NCBI RefSeq assembly: GCF_005877905.1
Contig: NZ_SWDV01000001.1
Location: 186,001-250,000, forward strand
Direction: 5' to 3'
Source: Pseudomonas nicosulfuronedens
GTDB taxonomy: Bacteria > Pseudomonadota > Gammaproteobacteria > Pseudomonadales > Pseudomonadaceae
Length of the DNA: 64,000 nt
Shown here: positions 55,550 through 64,000 of the stretch, in pieces
Layout of the letters: the number at the start of each line of letters is the position of its first letter
Position numbering within the stretch: position 1 is the stretch's first letter
Translations under genes and position numbers: made by a program
Notes under the pieces: model-generated
Database searches by the model: none
Seen by the model: only the letters and a program-made list of their open reading frames with translations
Told to the model about the DNA's origin: nothing

Positions 55550-57697
55550 TCAGTACTTGCCGTAATAGCCTTCTTTCAAGGCGTCGAAGAGGTTGGCGGC
55601 GGTATGGATCTCGCCGTCGTACTCCACTTCCTCGTTGCCCTTGAGTTCCACCACGCTGCCGTCTTCCAGCTCGAAGCGGTACACCGTCTTCTCCAGGTCC
55701 GATTCCTTCACCAGCACGCCCTGGAAGGCCGCCGGGTTGAAGCGGAAGGTGGTGCAGCCCTTCAGGCCCTGGCGCCAGGCGTAGAGGTAGATGTCCTTGA
55801 AGTCCTCGAACGGGTAGTCGGTGGGGACGTTGGCGGTCTTGGAGATCGACGAGTCGATCCACTTCTGCGCGGCGGCCTGGATGTCCACATGCTGCTGCGG
55901 GGTGATGTCGTCGGCGGTGATGAAGTAGTCCGGCAGGCGGTGCTTCTCTTCCTCGGCACCCGGTACGGCGTGATGGTCTACCTGGTCGCGGTAGGCCAGC
56001 AGTTCGTAGCTGAAGACCGAGATCTTCTCCTTGGTCTTGCGACCGGGGCGGATCAGGTTGCGCGAATAGTGGTGGGCGAAGCTCGGCTCGATACCGTTGG
56101 AAGCATTGTTCGCCAGGCTCAGGCTGATGGTGCCGGTGGGCGCGATGGAACTGTGGTGGGTGAAGCGCGCGCCGTGCTCGGCCAGTTCCTCGATCAGCTG
56201 CGGTGCATGCTCGGCGACGCGCTGCATGTAGCGCGAGTACTTGGCGTGCAGCACGCGGCCCGCGACCTTGTCGCCGACCTTGAGGCCATCGACCTTCATT
56301 TCCGGGCGCTTGCGCAGCATCTCGGCGGTGACTTCATAGTCCTTCACCAGCGCCGGCGCCGGGCCTTTCTCGCGGGACAGCTCCAGCGCCACTTCCCAGC
56401 CGACCAGGGCCATCTCGCGCGCCACTTCCTCGGTGAACACGCAGGCTTCCGGGCTGCCGTAGCGCAGCTTGAGCAGGGTCAGCGCCGAGCCCAGGCCAAG
56501 GAAGCCCATGCCGTGGCGACGCTTGCCGAGGATTTCCGCACGCTGCTGTTCCAGCGGCAGGCCGTTGATCTCCACCACGTTGTCGAGCATGCGAGTGAAC
56601 ACCCGGACCACTTCGCGGTAGCGCTCCCAGTCGAAGCGCGCATTGTCGCCGAAGGCGTCGACCACGAAGGTGGTCAGGTTCACCGAGCCCAGCAGGCAGG
56701 AACCATAGGGCGGCAACGGCTGCTCGCCGCAGGGATTGGTGGCGCGGATCGCCTCGCACCACCAGTTGTTGTTCATCTCGTTGACCCGGTCGATGAGGAT
56801 GAAGCCGGGTTCGGCGTAGTCGTAGGTGGATACCATGATCATGTCCCACAGGTGCCGCGCCTTGACCCGCCCGTAGACCTTGCAGGCCACGCGGCCGTCG
56901 TCACCCACCAGGTAGTCGTCGTGCAGCGGCCAGTCGCGCCAGACCACTTCCTCGGCGTTCTTGAGGTCGACCTCGTCGCGTTCCTTCTGGTGAATCGGGA
57001 ACACCAGCGGCCAGTCCTCGTCGTCCTCCACGGCGTTCATGAAACCATCGGTGATCAACAGACTGAGGTTGAACTGGCGCAGGCGGCCGTCTTCGCGCTT
57101 GGCGCGGATGAACTCGCGCACGTCCGGATGGCTGACATCGAAGGTGCCCATCTGCGCACCGCGCCGCCCGCCGGCAGAGCTGACGGTGAAGCACATCTTG
57201 TCGTAGATATCCATGAACGACAGCGGCCCACTGGTATGCGCGCCGGCGCCGGAGACATAGGCGCCGCGCGGGCGCAGGGTGCTGAATTCGTAGCCGATGC
57301 CGCAGCCGGCCTTGAGCGTCAACCCGGCCTCGTGGACCTTCTCCAGGATGTCGTCCATGGAGTCGCGGATGATCCCGGAGACGGTGCAGTTGATGGTCGA
57401 GGTGGCCGGCTTGTGCCCTTGGGCACCGGCGTTGGAGATGATCCGCCCGGCCGGGATGGCGCCGTTGCGCAGGGCCCAGAGGAAGCGCTCGTACCAGTGC
57501 TCGCGCAGTGCCTTGTTGGCCTCGACGTCGGCGAGGGCGCGGGCGACGCGCTGCCAGGTCTCGTCGACGCTGCCGTCGATGGGGTCACCGCTCTTGTGCT
57601 TGAGGCGGTACTTGCTGTCCCAGATATCCTGCGAGGCAGGCTGCAGGGCGAGAACTCCTGGTTTGGCGCCGCGTTGGCGCGCATCGGTCTTGGCCAT
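55550..57697 (-). CDS. nrdJa: Class II ribonucleotide reductase, catalytic part NrdJa
   Basis: This 715-residue protein reduces ribonucleotides with a cobalamin radical, so the cell can make DNA precursors with or without oxygen. Catalytic-barrel blocks seen are GAIPAGRIISNAGAQGHKPA, AGCGIGYEFSTLRPRGAYVS, NPCGEQPLPPYGSCLLGSVN (active cysteine and glutamate) and APTGTISLSLANNASNGIEP. The ATG at 57697 (MAKTDARQRG) is chosen because it starts the conserved region; a longer frame to 57757 runs into the NrdR boxes. Its ribosome binding site is AGGAGG. Confidence 0.95.
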   Translation of the reverse strand: MAKTDARQRGAKPGVLALQPASQDIWDSKYRLKHKSGDPIDGSVDETWQRVARALADVEANKALREHWYERFLWALRNGAIPAGRIISNAGAQGHKPATSTINCTVSGIIRDSMDDILEKVHEAGLTLKAGCGIGYEFSTLRPRGAYVSGAGAHTSGPLSFMDIYDKMCFTVSSAGGRRGAQMGTFDVSHPDVREFIRAKREDGRLRQFNLSLLITDGFMNAVEDDEDWPLVFPIHQKERDEVDLKNAEEVVWRDWPLHDDYLVGDDGRVACKVYGRVKARHLWDMIMVSTYDYAEPGFILIDRVNEMNNNWWCEAIRATNPCGEQPLPPYGSCLLGSVNLTTFVVDAFGDNARFDWERYREVVRVFTRMLDNVVEINGLPLEQQRAEILGKRRHGMGFLGLGSALTLLKLRYGSPEACVFTEEVAREMALVGWEVALELSREKGPAPALVKDYEVTAEMLRKRPEMKVDGLKVGDKVAGRVLHAKYSRYMQRVAEHAPQLIEELAEHGARFTHHSSIAPTGTISLSLANNASNGIEPSFAHHYSRNLIRPGRKTKEKISVFSYELLAYRDQVDHHAVPGAEEEKHRLPDYFITADDITPQQHVDIQAAAQKWIDSSISKTANVPTDYPFEDFKDIYLYAWRQGLKGCTTFRFNPAAFQGVLVKESDLEKTVYRFELEDGSVVELKGNEEVEYDGEIHTAANLFDALKEGYYGKY

Positions 57698-57751
57698 CCG
57701 GGAAATAACCTCCTGTCGGTTGGGTGGCAGGGCGCAAAGGAGCGCGAGTAG

Positions 57752-57798
57752 ACCCAATATGTAGGCATGAAAAGCTGACCGGCATCAATATCTTGTGC
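57752..57798 (-). promoter_or_regulatory. Pair of NrdR boxes upstream of nrdJ
   Basis: ACCCAATATGTAGGCA (57752-57767) and CATCAATATCTTGTGC (57783-57798) both match the NrdR consensus ACAcaATATAttGTGT around a shared AATAT core. They start 31 bases apart, the usual three-helical-turn spacing of NrdR box pairs. They lie 55 to 100 bases before nrdJa, implying repression by NrdR. Confidence 0.75.
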
Positions 57799-57975
57799 CT
57801 ACCTCACACCATTACACACGATAGACGGTGGATCGGAGGGCGACTAAAAAGATGCACGAAGGCGACGACTGGCGGGGCGTTGCGGGCTGATACGAAGGGG
57901 AAATTTCAGGCAGGAATGGTGCGACGATCAGGCGCGGCGATGGCACAGTGCCGCGCCCGGTGCGGGCATGTGAAC

Positions 57976-58023
57976 TGTAGGAGCGCGCCATGCGCGCGAT
58001 CGCGGGCATGGCCCGCTCCTACA
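57976..58023. repeat. REP-like inverted repeat
   Basis: TGTAGGAGCGCGCCATGCGC and the facing GGCCCGCTCCTACA form a hairpin of the Pseudomonas TGTAGGAGCG family. Confidence 0.75.
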
Positions 58024-58071
58024 AGGGAGAGGGCTGGGGGCGAGGGCAACCCCCGGTCCCGAGAAGCCCGG

Positions 58072-59022
58072 TCAGAGCTTCTCCAGGCACCCCGCGAACT
58101 CATCCGCCAGGTTGCCCAGCAGATGCTCGTAGCCCTGAGCATCGACCTTCACGCCAACGCCCAGGTCGTCCAGCTCGGCCAGGCGCACCGGCAGGCCCTG
58201 GCTCAGGGTGTCGGCCAGGCGCGGACGGATCGGCGGCTCGCTGAAGATGCAGGAAGGGCCGGCTTTCTGCAGCTGCGCACGCATCATGGCGACATGACGG
58301 GCGCCTGGCTGCACGTCGGCGGACACGGCGAAGACGCCGGTGTGCCGCAGGCCGTAGGCCTCCTCGAAGTAATCGAATGCCTCGTGGAAGACGAAGAACG
58401 GCTTGCCCTTGAGCGGATCGATACGTTGCTGCAGGCGGGTATTGAGCTGGTCCATGCGCTCGTCGAAGGCCTTCAGGTTGGCCTGGTAGCGGCTGGCGTT
58501 GGCCGGGTCGGCGATGGCCAGGTCCTCGGCCATGCGCGCGGCGATCACCTGGGCATTGGCCGGCAACAGCCAGAGGTGGGCGTCGATCATGCCGGGGCGG
58601 TGATCATGATCGTGGCCCAGGTCATCGTGATCATCGTCATGGTCCGGGTGGTTGGACTCGCTGAAGTCGGCGAACTTGCGCAGGTGCATGCCGGCCTGGT
58701 CCTGCACGGCCACGCTGGGGCCCTTGCGGCTTTCCAGCACCTTGGGCAGGAAGTTCTCCAGGTCCGGGCCGACCCAATAGAACAGCTGCGCGTCGCGCAC
58801 GCGGCGGATGTCGGACGGGCGCAGCGAGTAGCTGTGCGGCGAGGCGCCTGGCGGCAGCAGCACGTCCGGCGTGCCCTCGCCGTCCTGGATGGCGGCGGCG
58901 ATCAGTTGCAGTGGCTTGATGCTGGTCAGCACGCTGACCTCGGCACGTACGGGAAGGCTGAGCAGCAGCGCGCAGGCGGCAGTCAGCAGGGCGACGGGAC
59001 GGAAGGACACGGCAGCACTCAC
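58072..59022 (-). CDS. znuA: High-affinity zinc-binding periplasmic protein ZnuA (start uncertain)
   Basis: This protein of about 316 residues is the zinc-capturing component of the ZnuABC importer. A signal peptide (VALLTAACALLLSLPVRAEV) precedes the cluster A-I metal-binding fold. Zinc ligands are expected at His in GASPHSYSLRPSD and FVFHEAFDYFEE, and at Asp/Glu near the end. A His/Asp-rich loop (NHPDHDDDHDDLGHDHDHRP) is the usual zinc-sponge of ZnuA. The start is taken as GTG at 59022; a GTG at 59010 is possible, and the nearby ATG at 59035 is out of frame. It is divergent from zur across a Zur-type box. Confidence 0.9.
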   Translation of the reverse strand: MSAAVSFRPVALLTAACALLLSLPVRAEVSVLTSIKPLQLIAAAIQDGEGTPDVLLPPGASPHSYSLRPSDIRRVRDAQLFYWVGPDLENFLPKVLESRKGPSVAVQDQAGMHLRKFADFSESNHPDHDDDHDDLGHDHDHRPGMIDAHLWLLPANAQVIAARMAEDLAIADPANASRYQANLKAFDERMDQLNTRLQQRIDPLKGKPFFVFHEAFDYFEEAYGLRHTGVFAVSADVQPGARHVAMMRAQLQKAGPSCIFSEPPIRPRLADTLSQGLPVRLAELDDLGVGVKVDAQGYEHLLGNLADEFAGCLEKL

Positions 59023-59041
59023 ACAGGGGAGACATGAAAGA

Positions 59042-59054
59042 GTAATATAATAAC
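59042..59054. promoter_or_regulatory. Zur-type box between znuA and zur
   Basis: GTAATATAATAAC is close to the Zur core GTTATAnTATAAC (two mismatches) and lies midway between the divergent znuA and zur starts (20 and 27 bases), so it can regulate both. Confidence 0.7.
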
Positions 59055-59080
59055 GTCTCTGAACCCGAGCGTCGCCGCGC

Positions 59081-59587
59081 ATGTACAAGATCGCCCCCAA
59101 GACTCCCCTCGCCTGCCGTCCGCACGACCACGCCAACTGCGTGGCCAGCGCCCTGGCCGACGCCGACGCGTTGTGCGCGCGCCAGGGCGTGCGCCTGACG
59201 GAGCTGCGCCGGCGCGTGCTGGAATTGGTCTGGGCGAGCCACAAGCCGCTGGGCGCCTACGACATCCTCGCCGTGCTGAGCGAGGAGGACGGCCGCAAGG
59301 CGGCGCCGCCGACGGTCTACCGCGCCCTGGATTTCCTCCTGGAAAACGGTTTGGTACACCGCATCGCCTCGCTCAACGCCTTCATCGGCTGCGCCCACCC
59401 GGAGCACGCCCACGAAGGCCAGTTCCTGATCTGCCGTGCCTGCCATACCGCCATCGAGCTGGAGCAGCCGGCCATCAGCGAGGCCATCGTCAACGGCGCC
59501 AGGAGCGTCGGCTTCGCCGTGGAAACCCAGACCGTCGAGATTGTCGGCCTCTGCGGCGCCTGCGCCCCCGGCCAGCGGGAGGCGTGA
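59081..59587 (+). CDS. zur: Zinc uptake regulator Zur (Np20)
   Basis: This 168-residue Fur-family repressor has a DNA-binding helix set ([20 protein letters not shown], with [22 protein letters not shown]), then a dimerisation domain. The structural zinc site has CXXC pairs (LICRACHT and GLCGAC), and regulatory His residues are in [13 protein letters not shown]. It represses znu, folE2, dksA2 and other genes when zinc is sufficient. Its stop overlaps znuC by one base (TGATG). The known P. aeruginosa homologue is np20/PA5499. Confidence 0.93.
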   Translation: MYKIAPKTPLACRPHDHANCVASALADADALCARQGVRLTELRRRVLELVWASHKPLGAYDILAVLSEEDGRKAAPPTVYRALDFLLENGLVHRIASLNAFIGCAHPEHAHEGQFLICRACHTAIELEQPAISEAIVNGARSVGFAVETQTVEIVGLCGACAPGQREA

Positions 59588-60387
59588 TGAGCGACGCGCT
59601 GATTCGCCTGCAAGGCGTCGGCGTCAGCTACGCCGGCCAGGCGGTGCTGCAGAACGTCGACCTGACCATCGCCCCCGGCGAGATCGTCACCCTGATCGGT
59701 CCCAACGGCGCCGGCAAGACGACCCTGGTGCGCAGCGTGCTCGGCCTGCTCAAGCCCGATACCGGCAGCGTCTGGCGCCAGCCGAAGCTGTCCATCGGCT
59801 ACATGCCGCAGAAGCTCCACGTCGACCCGACCCTGCCGCTGACCGTTTTCCGCTTCCTGCGCCTGGTCCCCGGTGTGCAGCGCTCCCACGCACTCGACGC
59901 GCTGAAGGAAGTCGGTGCCGCCCACGTGATCGACAAGCCGCTGCAGAGTGTCTCCGGCGGCGAGTTGCAGCGCGTGCTGCTGGCCCGCGCCCTGTTGCGC
60001 AAGCCGGAACTGCTGGTGCTCGACGAACCCGTGCAGGGCGTCGACGTCGCCGGCCAGGCCGAGCTGTACCGCCTGATCGGCCGCCTGCGCGACCGCCTCG
60101 GCTGCGGCGTGCTGATGGTCTCCCACGACCTGCATCTGGTGATGAGTGCCACCGACAAGGTGGTCTGCCTGAACCGTCACGTCTGCTGCTCCGGGCACCC
60201 GGAACAGGTCAGCGGTGACCCGGCCTTCGTCGAGCTGTTCGGCCAGGATGCCCGCAGCCTGGCGGTCTATCACCACCACCACGACCATTCCCACGACCTG
60301 CACGGCGAGGTGGTGAAACCCGCCTTCCCCGCGGGCACCCGCTTCACCCCGGTCCACCAGCACGGCCCCGACTGCAACCATGGCTGA
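59587..60387 (+). CDS. znuC: Zinc ABC transporter ATPase ZnuC
   Basis: This 266-residue ATPase has Walker A GPNGAGKT near residue 38, the ABC signature [20 protein letters not shown] near 130 and Walker [14 protein letters not shown] near 155. The C-terminal tail is His-rich ([14 protein letters not shown] and HQHGPDCNH), a common trait of Pseudomonas ZnuC that may bind zinc. It overlaps zur by one base and znuB by eight. Confidence 0.94.
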   Translation: MSDALIRLQGVGVSYAGQAVLQNVDLTIAPGEIVTLIGPNGAGKTTLVRSVLGLLKPDTGSVWRQPKLSIGYMPQKLHVDPTLPLTVFRFLRLVPGVQRSHALDALKEVGAAHVIDKPLQSVSGGELQRVLLARALLRKPELLVLDEPVQGVDVAGQAELYRLIGRLRDRLGCGVLMVSHDLHLVMSATDKVVCLNRHVCCSGHPEQVSGDPAFVELFGQDARSLAVYHHHHDHSHDLHGEVVKPAFPAGTRFTPVHQHGPDCNHG

Positions 60388-61168
60388 TTTTCTGCTCAAC
60401 GCCCTCCTCGCCGGGCTGGCCCTGGCGGTGGTCGCCGGGCCCCTGGGCTCATTCGTCGTCTGGCGACGCATGGCCTATTTCGGCGACACCCTGTCCCACG
60501 CCGCCCTGCTCGGAGTGGCCCTCGGCTTCCTGCTGGACGTCAGCCCGACGCTGGCGGTGACCGTCGGCTGCGTACTGCTCGCCGTACTGCTGGTCACCCT
60601 GCAGCAGCGCCAGCCACTGGCCGCCGACACCCTGCTGGGCATCCTCGCCCACAGCACGCTGTCGCTGGGCCTGGTGACCCTGAGCTTCATGAAGGAAGTG
60701 CGCGTCGACCTGATGGCCTACCTGTTCGGCGACCTGCTCGCCGTCAGCCAGACCGACCTCTTGTGGATCATTGCCGGCAGCGCCCTGGTGCTCGGGCTGA
60801 TCTGCTGGCTGTGGCGACCGCTGCTGGCGATCACCGTGCACGAGGAACTGGCGCGGGTCGAAGGCCTGCCGGTCACCGCCATCCGCCTGGCGCTGATGCT
60901 GCTGATCGCCATCGTCATCGCCGTGGCCATGAAGATCGTCGGCGTGCTGCTGATCACCTCGCTGCTGATCATCCCCGCCGCCGCCGCCCAACGGCATGCG
61001 CGCAGCCCTGAACAAATGGCCTTCGGCGCGAGTCTGATCGGCCTGGTGGCGGTGTGTGCCGGGCTCTCGCTGTCCTGGTTCAAGGACACCCCCGCCGGCC
61101 CCTCCATCGTGGTCAGCGCGGCGACCCTGTTCCTGCTGAGTTTTGTCCTGCCGCGCCGGACGGTGTAG
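60380..61168 (+). CDS. znuB: Zinc ABC transporter permease ZnuB
   Basis: This 262-residue inner-membrane protein has about eight helices and the ABC-3 pattern ([56 protein letters not shown]). It forms the channel of the ZnuABC zinc importer. It follows znuC with an eight-base overlap and precedes a short lipoprotein gene by 37 bases. Confidence 0.94.
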   Translation: MADFLLNALLAGLALAVVAGPLGSFVVWRRMAYFGDTLSHAALLGVALGFLLDVSPTLAVTVGCVLLAVLLVTLQQRQPLAADTLLGILAHSTLSLGLVTLSFMKEVRVDLMAYLFGDLLAVSQTDLLWIIAGSALVLGLICWLWRPLLAITVHEELARVEGLPVTAIRLALMLLIAIVIAVAMKIVGVLLITSLLIIPAAAAQRHARSPEQMAFGASLIGLVAVCAGLSLSWFKDTPAGPSIVVSAATLFLLSFVLPRRTV

Positions 61169-61205
61169 AATTTGGCGATTTTTTGATCAAAAGAGACCCT
61201 GACGC

Positions 61206-61592
61206 ATGAAGTCGTTCGTCATCCGCCTGTTCGCGCTGATGGCCATGGCGCTGGCCCTCGCGGCCTGCCAGAGCACCGCGAGCCAACCGCCCAGCAGCAG
61301 TGGCTTCGAGACCGAACTGGCCGCCGGCCGTCTGGAATCCGCGCAGCTCGCGCTGGGCTCCGAACAGGAAGACACCACCCAGCTCGCCGAGCGCCGCAAG
61401 CGCCTGGCCGACGCGTACCTGGAGCGCAGCCGCGAAGCCCTGGCCAAGGGCGACGTCAATGGCGCCACCACCGCCCTGACCCGCGCCCGCTCGCTGATGC
61501 CCCGCGCGCCCGGCGTGGCCGCCGACGTGAGCGGCCTGCAGAAGCCCGCCGCGCCAGCAGCCCCGGCCCCTCAGCCGACCTGCACACCGTAA
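61206..61592 (+). CDS. Small lipoprotein, unknown function
   Basis: This 128-residue protein has a lipobox signal (MKSFVIRLFALMAMALALAACQS), so it is probably lipidated at Cys21. The mature region is helical and charged (RLESAQLALGSEQEDTTQLA; RKRLADAYLERSREALAKGD) and resembles a pair of tetratricopeptide-like helices, then a P/A-rich tail. It corresponds by place to PA5502 and may be co-transcribed with znuB, but no zinc role is known. Confidence 0.78.
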   Translation: MKSFVIRLFALMAMALALAACQSTASQPPSSSGFETELAAGRLESAQLALGSEQEDTTQLAERRKRLADAYLERSREALAKGDVNGATTALTRARSLMPRAPGVAADVSGLQKPAAPAAPAPQPTCTP

Positions 61593-61596
61593 GCCC

Positions 61597-61635
61597 GCGG
61601 GCGCCCGTTCGCGGCGCCCGTTATTTCCTTTTGTT
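61597..61635 (+). terminator. Probable Rho-independent terminator
   Basis: GGGCGCC (61599-61605) and GGCGCCC (61613-61619) form a stem, followed by a T-rich run (GTTATTTCCTTTTGTT). It separates the znu-lipoprotein transcript from metNIQ. Confidence 0.65.
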
Positions 61636-61785
61636 CCGTGCTTAGCTGAACAAAGATTAATCAGCCATAAAAAAGCAGGTTAAAATGCGCGGTTTTGGCT
61701 GACCGCCTACGCTCGTTGCCTACGCCTGTTCATCCGACGGCTCCGGCAGCGAGCGGCGCCTCCCCGTACCCACAAGGTTCGCTAA

Positions 61786-62796
61786 GTGATCGAATTCCAC
61801 GACGTCCACAAGACCTATCGCGTCGCCGGACGCGATATCCCGGCCCTGCAGCCGACCCGCCTGTCCATCGAGGGCGGCCAGGTGTTCGGCCTGATCGGCC
61901 ATTCCGGCGCCGGTAAAAGTACCCTGCTGCGCCTGATCAACCGCCTGGAAGAGCCCAGCGGCGGGCGCATCGTCATCGATGGCGAAGACATCACCGCCCT
62001 GGACGCCGACGGCCTGCGCCGCTTCCGCCAGCGCGTCGGGATGATCTTCCAGCACTTCAACCTGCTGGCCTCCAAGACCGTCGCCGACAACATCGCCATG
62101 CCGATGAAGCTCGCCGGTACCTTCAGCGCCGCCGAGATCACCGCGCGAGTGGACGAACTGCTCGAGCGCGTCGGCCTCAAGGACCACGCCCGCAAATACC
62201 CCGCGCAGCTCTCCGGCGGCCAGAAGCAGCGCGTCGGCATCGCCCGTGCCCTGGCCTGCCGACCGACCATCCTGCTCTGCGACGAAGCCACCAGCGCCCT
62301 CGACCCGCAGACCACCGGCCAGGTCCTGCAATTGCTGGCCGAGATCAACCGCGAGCTGAAGCTGACCATCGTCCTGATCACCCACGAGATGGACGTGATC
62401 CGCCGCGTCTGCGACCAGGTGGCAGTGATGGATGCTGGGCGCATCGTCGAACAGGGCGAGGTCGCCGACGTGTTCCTCCATCCGCAGCACGACACCACCC
62501 GACGTTTCGTCTTCGAGGCCGAACGAGTCGACGAGGACGAGCAGCACGATGACTTCGCCCACGTGCCGGGCCGCATCCTGCGCCTGACCTTCCGTGGCGA
62601 GGCGACCTACGCGCCGCTGCTGGGCACCGTCGCGCGCCAGACCGGCGTCGACTACAGCATCCTTGCCGGGCGTATCGACCGCATCAAGGACCAGCCCTAC
62701 GGCCAGCTCACCCTGTCCCTGGTGGGCGGCGACATCGAGGCCGCCATGGCGCAACTCAACGCCGCCGAGGTCCATGTGGAGGTGCTGCGCGCATGA
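61786..62796 (+). CDS. metN: Methionine ABC transporter ATPase MetN
   Basis: This 336-residue ATPase has Walker [10 protein letters not shown] near residue 39, the signature [16 protein letters not shown] near 140 and Walker [15 protein letters not shown] near 163. A C-terminal NIL/ACT-like regulatory domain (residues about 260-336) binds methionine for feedback. The start is a GTG at 61786 with AAGG about ten bases upstream. It overlaps metI by four bases. P. aeruginosa has several metNIQ copies; this one matches PA5503-PA5505 by place. Confidence 0.93.
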   Translation: MIEFHDVHKTYRVAGRDIPALQPTRLSIEGGQVFGLIGHSGAGKSTLLRLINRLEEPSGGRIVIDGEDITALDADGLRRFRQRVGMIFQHFNLLASKTVADNIAMPMKLAGTFSAAEITARVDELLERVGLKDHARKYPAQLSGGQKQRVGIARALACRPTILLCDEATSALDPQTTGQVLQLLAEINRELKLTIVLITHEMDVIRRVCDQVAVMDAGRIVEQGEVADVFLHPQHDTTRRFVFEAERVDEDEQHDDFAHVPGRILRLTFRGEATYAPLLGTVARQTGVDYSILAGRIDRIKDQPYGQLTLSLVGGDIEAAMAQLNAAEVHVEVLRA

Positions 62797-63458
62797 GCGA
62801 CTTTTTCGTAAACATCGATTGGTCGGAAATCCTCCAGGCCAGCCTCGATACCTTCTGGATGCTCGGCGGTTCGCTGCTGTTCACCGTCATCCTCGGCCTG
62901 CCGCTGGGCGTGCTGCTGTTCCTCACCGGGCCCAAGCAGATGTTCGCCAACCGCGGCATCTACGGCGTGCTGGCGTTCATCGTCAACGTGCTGCGCTCGC
63001 TGCCGTTCATCATCCTGCTGATCGTACTGATCCCGCTCACGGTGATCCTGGTCGGCACTTCGTTGGGCGTCGCCGGGGCCATCCCGCCGCTGGTGGTGGG
63101 TGCCACGCCGTTCTTCGCGCGCCTGGTGGAAACCGCGCTACGCGAGGTGGACAAGGGCATCATCGAAGCCACCCAGGCGATGGGCGCCAGCACCCGCCAG
63201 ATCATCTGGAACGCGCTGCTGCCCGAAGCCCGTCCGGGCATCATCGCCGCCATCACCGTCACCGCCATCACCCTGGTGTCCTACACCGCGATGGCCGGTG
63301 TGGTGGGCGCCGGCGGCCTCGGCGACCTGGCGATCCGCTACGGCTACCAACGCTTCCAGGACGACGTGATGCTGCTCACCGTGGTGATGCTGGTGGTACT
63401 CGTCCAGATCCTGCAGACCGTCGGCGACAAGCTGGTGGTCCACTACTCGCGCAAATAA
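62793..63458 (+). CDS. metI: Methionine ABC transporter permease MetI
   Basis: This 221-residue inner-membrane protein has five helices and the BPD-transporter pattern ([20 protein letters not shown]). The EAA coupling motif lies near residue 125 in [20 protein letters not shown], with [20 protein letters not shown] near 170. It forms the membrane channel of MetNIQ. It overlaps metN by four bases, and metQ starts 41 bases after its stop. Confidence 0.94.
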   Translation: MSDFFVNIDWSEILQASLDTFWMLGGSLLFTVILGLPLGVLLFLTGPKQMFANRGIYGVLAFIVNVLRSLPFIILLIVLIPLTVILVGTSLGVAGAIPPLVVGATPFFARLVETALREVDKGIIEATQAMGASTRQIIWNALLPEARPGIIAAITVTAITLVSYTAMAGVVGAGGLGDLAIRYGYQRFQDDVMLLTVVMLVVLVQILQTVGDKLVVHYSRK

Positions 63459-63499
63459 CCACAAGGCCCGCCGGATGCGGGCCGACCAAGGAGCCAACC

Positions 63500-64000
63500 A
63501 TGAAGAAGCTGTTCGCCGCGTTCGCTGCCGCCGCAGTCATCGCCACCCCGCTGGCCCAGGCCGCCGAGAGCCTGACCGTCGCCGCCACCCCGGTGCCGCA
63601 CGCCGAGATCCTCAACTTCGTCAAACCCATCCTGGCCAAGGAAGGGGTGGAGCTGAAGGTGAAGGAATTCACCGACTACGTGCAGCCCAACACCCAGGTC
63701 GCCGAGAAGCGCCTGGACGCCAACTTCTTCCAGCACCAGCCGTACCTGGATGAGTTCAACAAGACCAAGGGCACCAGCCTGATCGCCGTCACCGGCGTGC
63801 ACATCGAGCCGCTGGGCGCCTACTCCACCAAGTTCAAGAAGCTCGAAGAGCTGCCCTCCGGCGCCACCGTGGTGATTCCCAACGACGCCACCAACGGCGG
63901 CCGCGCCCTGCTGCTGCTGGACAAGGCCGGCGTGATCAAGCTCAAGGACAACAAGTCCATCACCGCCACCCCGAAGGACATCGTCGAGAACCCGAAGAAC
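63500..64000 (+). CDS. metQ: Methionine-binding protein MetQ (5' part; runs off window)
   Basis: The first 167 residues of the NLPA-family substrate-binding protein are present. A signal peptide (MKKLFAAFAAAAVIATPLAQA) lacks a lipobox cysteine, so it is a soluble periplasmic protein rather than a lipoprotein as in E. coli. The core pattern (VAATPVPHAEILNFVKPILA; DANFFQHQPYLDEFNKTKGT) is normal. The ATG follows AAGGAG. The C-terminal third lies beyond the right window edge. Confidence 0.93.
   Translation, partial: MKKLFAAFAAAAVIATPLAQAAESLTVAATPVPHAEILNFVKPILAKEGVELKVKEFTDYVQPNTQVAEKRLDANFFQHQPYLDEFNKTKGTSLIAVTGVHIEPLGAYSTKFKKLEELPSGATVVIPNDATNGGRALLLLDKAGVIKLKDNKSITATPKDIVENPKN

Larger units (their letters stand above)
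57698..58071. other. Intergenic gap between nrdJa and znuA
   Basis: No gene is supported in these 374 bases. From the nrdJa side they hold its ribosome binding site, the pair of NrdR boxes at 57752-57798, an AT-richer promoter stretch, and a GTAGGAGCG-type inverted repeat (57976-58023). The znuA end lies just beyond. I see no cobalamin riboswitch. Confidence 0.65.

Noticed and set aside
55604-57751. Plus-strand open frame of 715 codons opposite nrdJa
   Set aside because: It mirrors nrdJa exactly and has no recognisable domain or ribosome binding site; a GC-driven shadow.
57698-58071. Cobalamin riboswitch ahead of the B12-dependent nrdJ genes
   Set aside because: No B12-box-like sequence is seen, and the leader is short and occupied by NrdR boxes.

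Overview
This window is chromosomal DNA of a high-GC Pseudomonas, most likely from the P. aeruginosa / P. nitroreducens / P. citronellolis side of the genus. The evidence is gene content and order. The right half repeats, from memory of PAO1, the blocks tonB1 to folE2 with cfa and glmS-glmR (about PA5531-PA5550) and dgcH to metQ (about PA5487-PA5505). Repeats of the usual Pseudomonas REP type are scattered between genes. There are no rRNA or tRNA genes, CRISPR arrays, phage or insertion sequences.

Layout. (1) 1-15.5 kb is one flank of a second, lateral-type flagellar locus. Leftward genes are fliD (cut by the window edge), flgN, flgM, fliJ, fliI, fliH, fliG, fliF, fliE and a LafK/FleQ-like sigma-54 activator. 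Divergent rightward genes are fliM, fliN, fliP, fliQ, fliR, flhB and flhA. The order matches the lateral systems of Vibrio and Aeromonas (lafK-fliEFGHIJ next to fliMNPQR-flhBA, with flgMN). No chemotaxis genes are present, and flagellin, hook, rod and stator genes must lie to the left or elsewhere. A PilZ gene follows. (2) 16-24 kb holds a PAS-domain protein plus a sigma-54 enhancer-binding protein, then a three-gene operon for a heme-dependent oxidative amine demethylase (DmmA-like subunit, flavin/2Fe-2S reductase, DUF3445 heme subunit), then an APC-family permease. Both the regulator operon and the oxidase operon are preceded by good -24/-12 elements. (3) 24-30 kb is mixed metabolism: an AEC transporter, a LysR regulator, an SDR, adenine deaminase, a lipoprotein, a Ca2+/H+ antiporter and a nucleoside deoxyribosyltransferase-like protein.

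(4) 30-38.4 kb is a metal-homeostasis region. It has tonB behind a Fur-type box, two COG0523 GTPases, a DUF1826 gene, dksA2, two small secreted proteins, folE2, a GNAT acetyltransferase and cfa. Two identical 13-bp Zur-type palindromes flank the 35204-35605 gene. (5) 38.7-44.7 kb has two MFS transporters, then glmS-glmR with candidate GlmR operators and a structured 500-bp gap after glmS. (6) 44.7-64 kb is conserved housekeeping DNA: diguanylate cyclase, EEP hydrolase, dsbA, two cytochromes c, ysxC, an ErsA-like sRNA, polA, a DUF2782 gene, thrB, nrdJb-nrdJa (class II ribonucleotide reductase, with a pair of NrdR boxes), znuA divergent from zur-znuCB, a lipoprotein and metN-metI-metQ (cut by the right edge).

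The most notable parts are the lateral flagellar locus, with an NPVH instead of NPTH FlhB cleavage site and a FliM lacking the usual CheY-binding peptide, and the sigma-54-linked PAS/activator plus heme demethylase locus, which lacks a recognisable fourth subunit.
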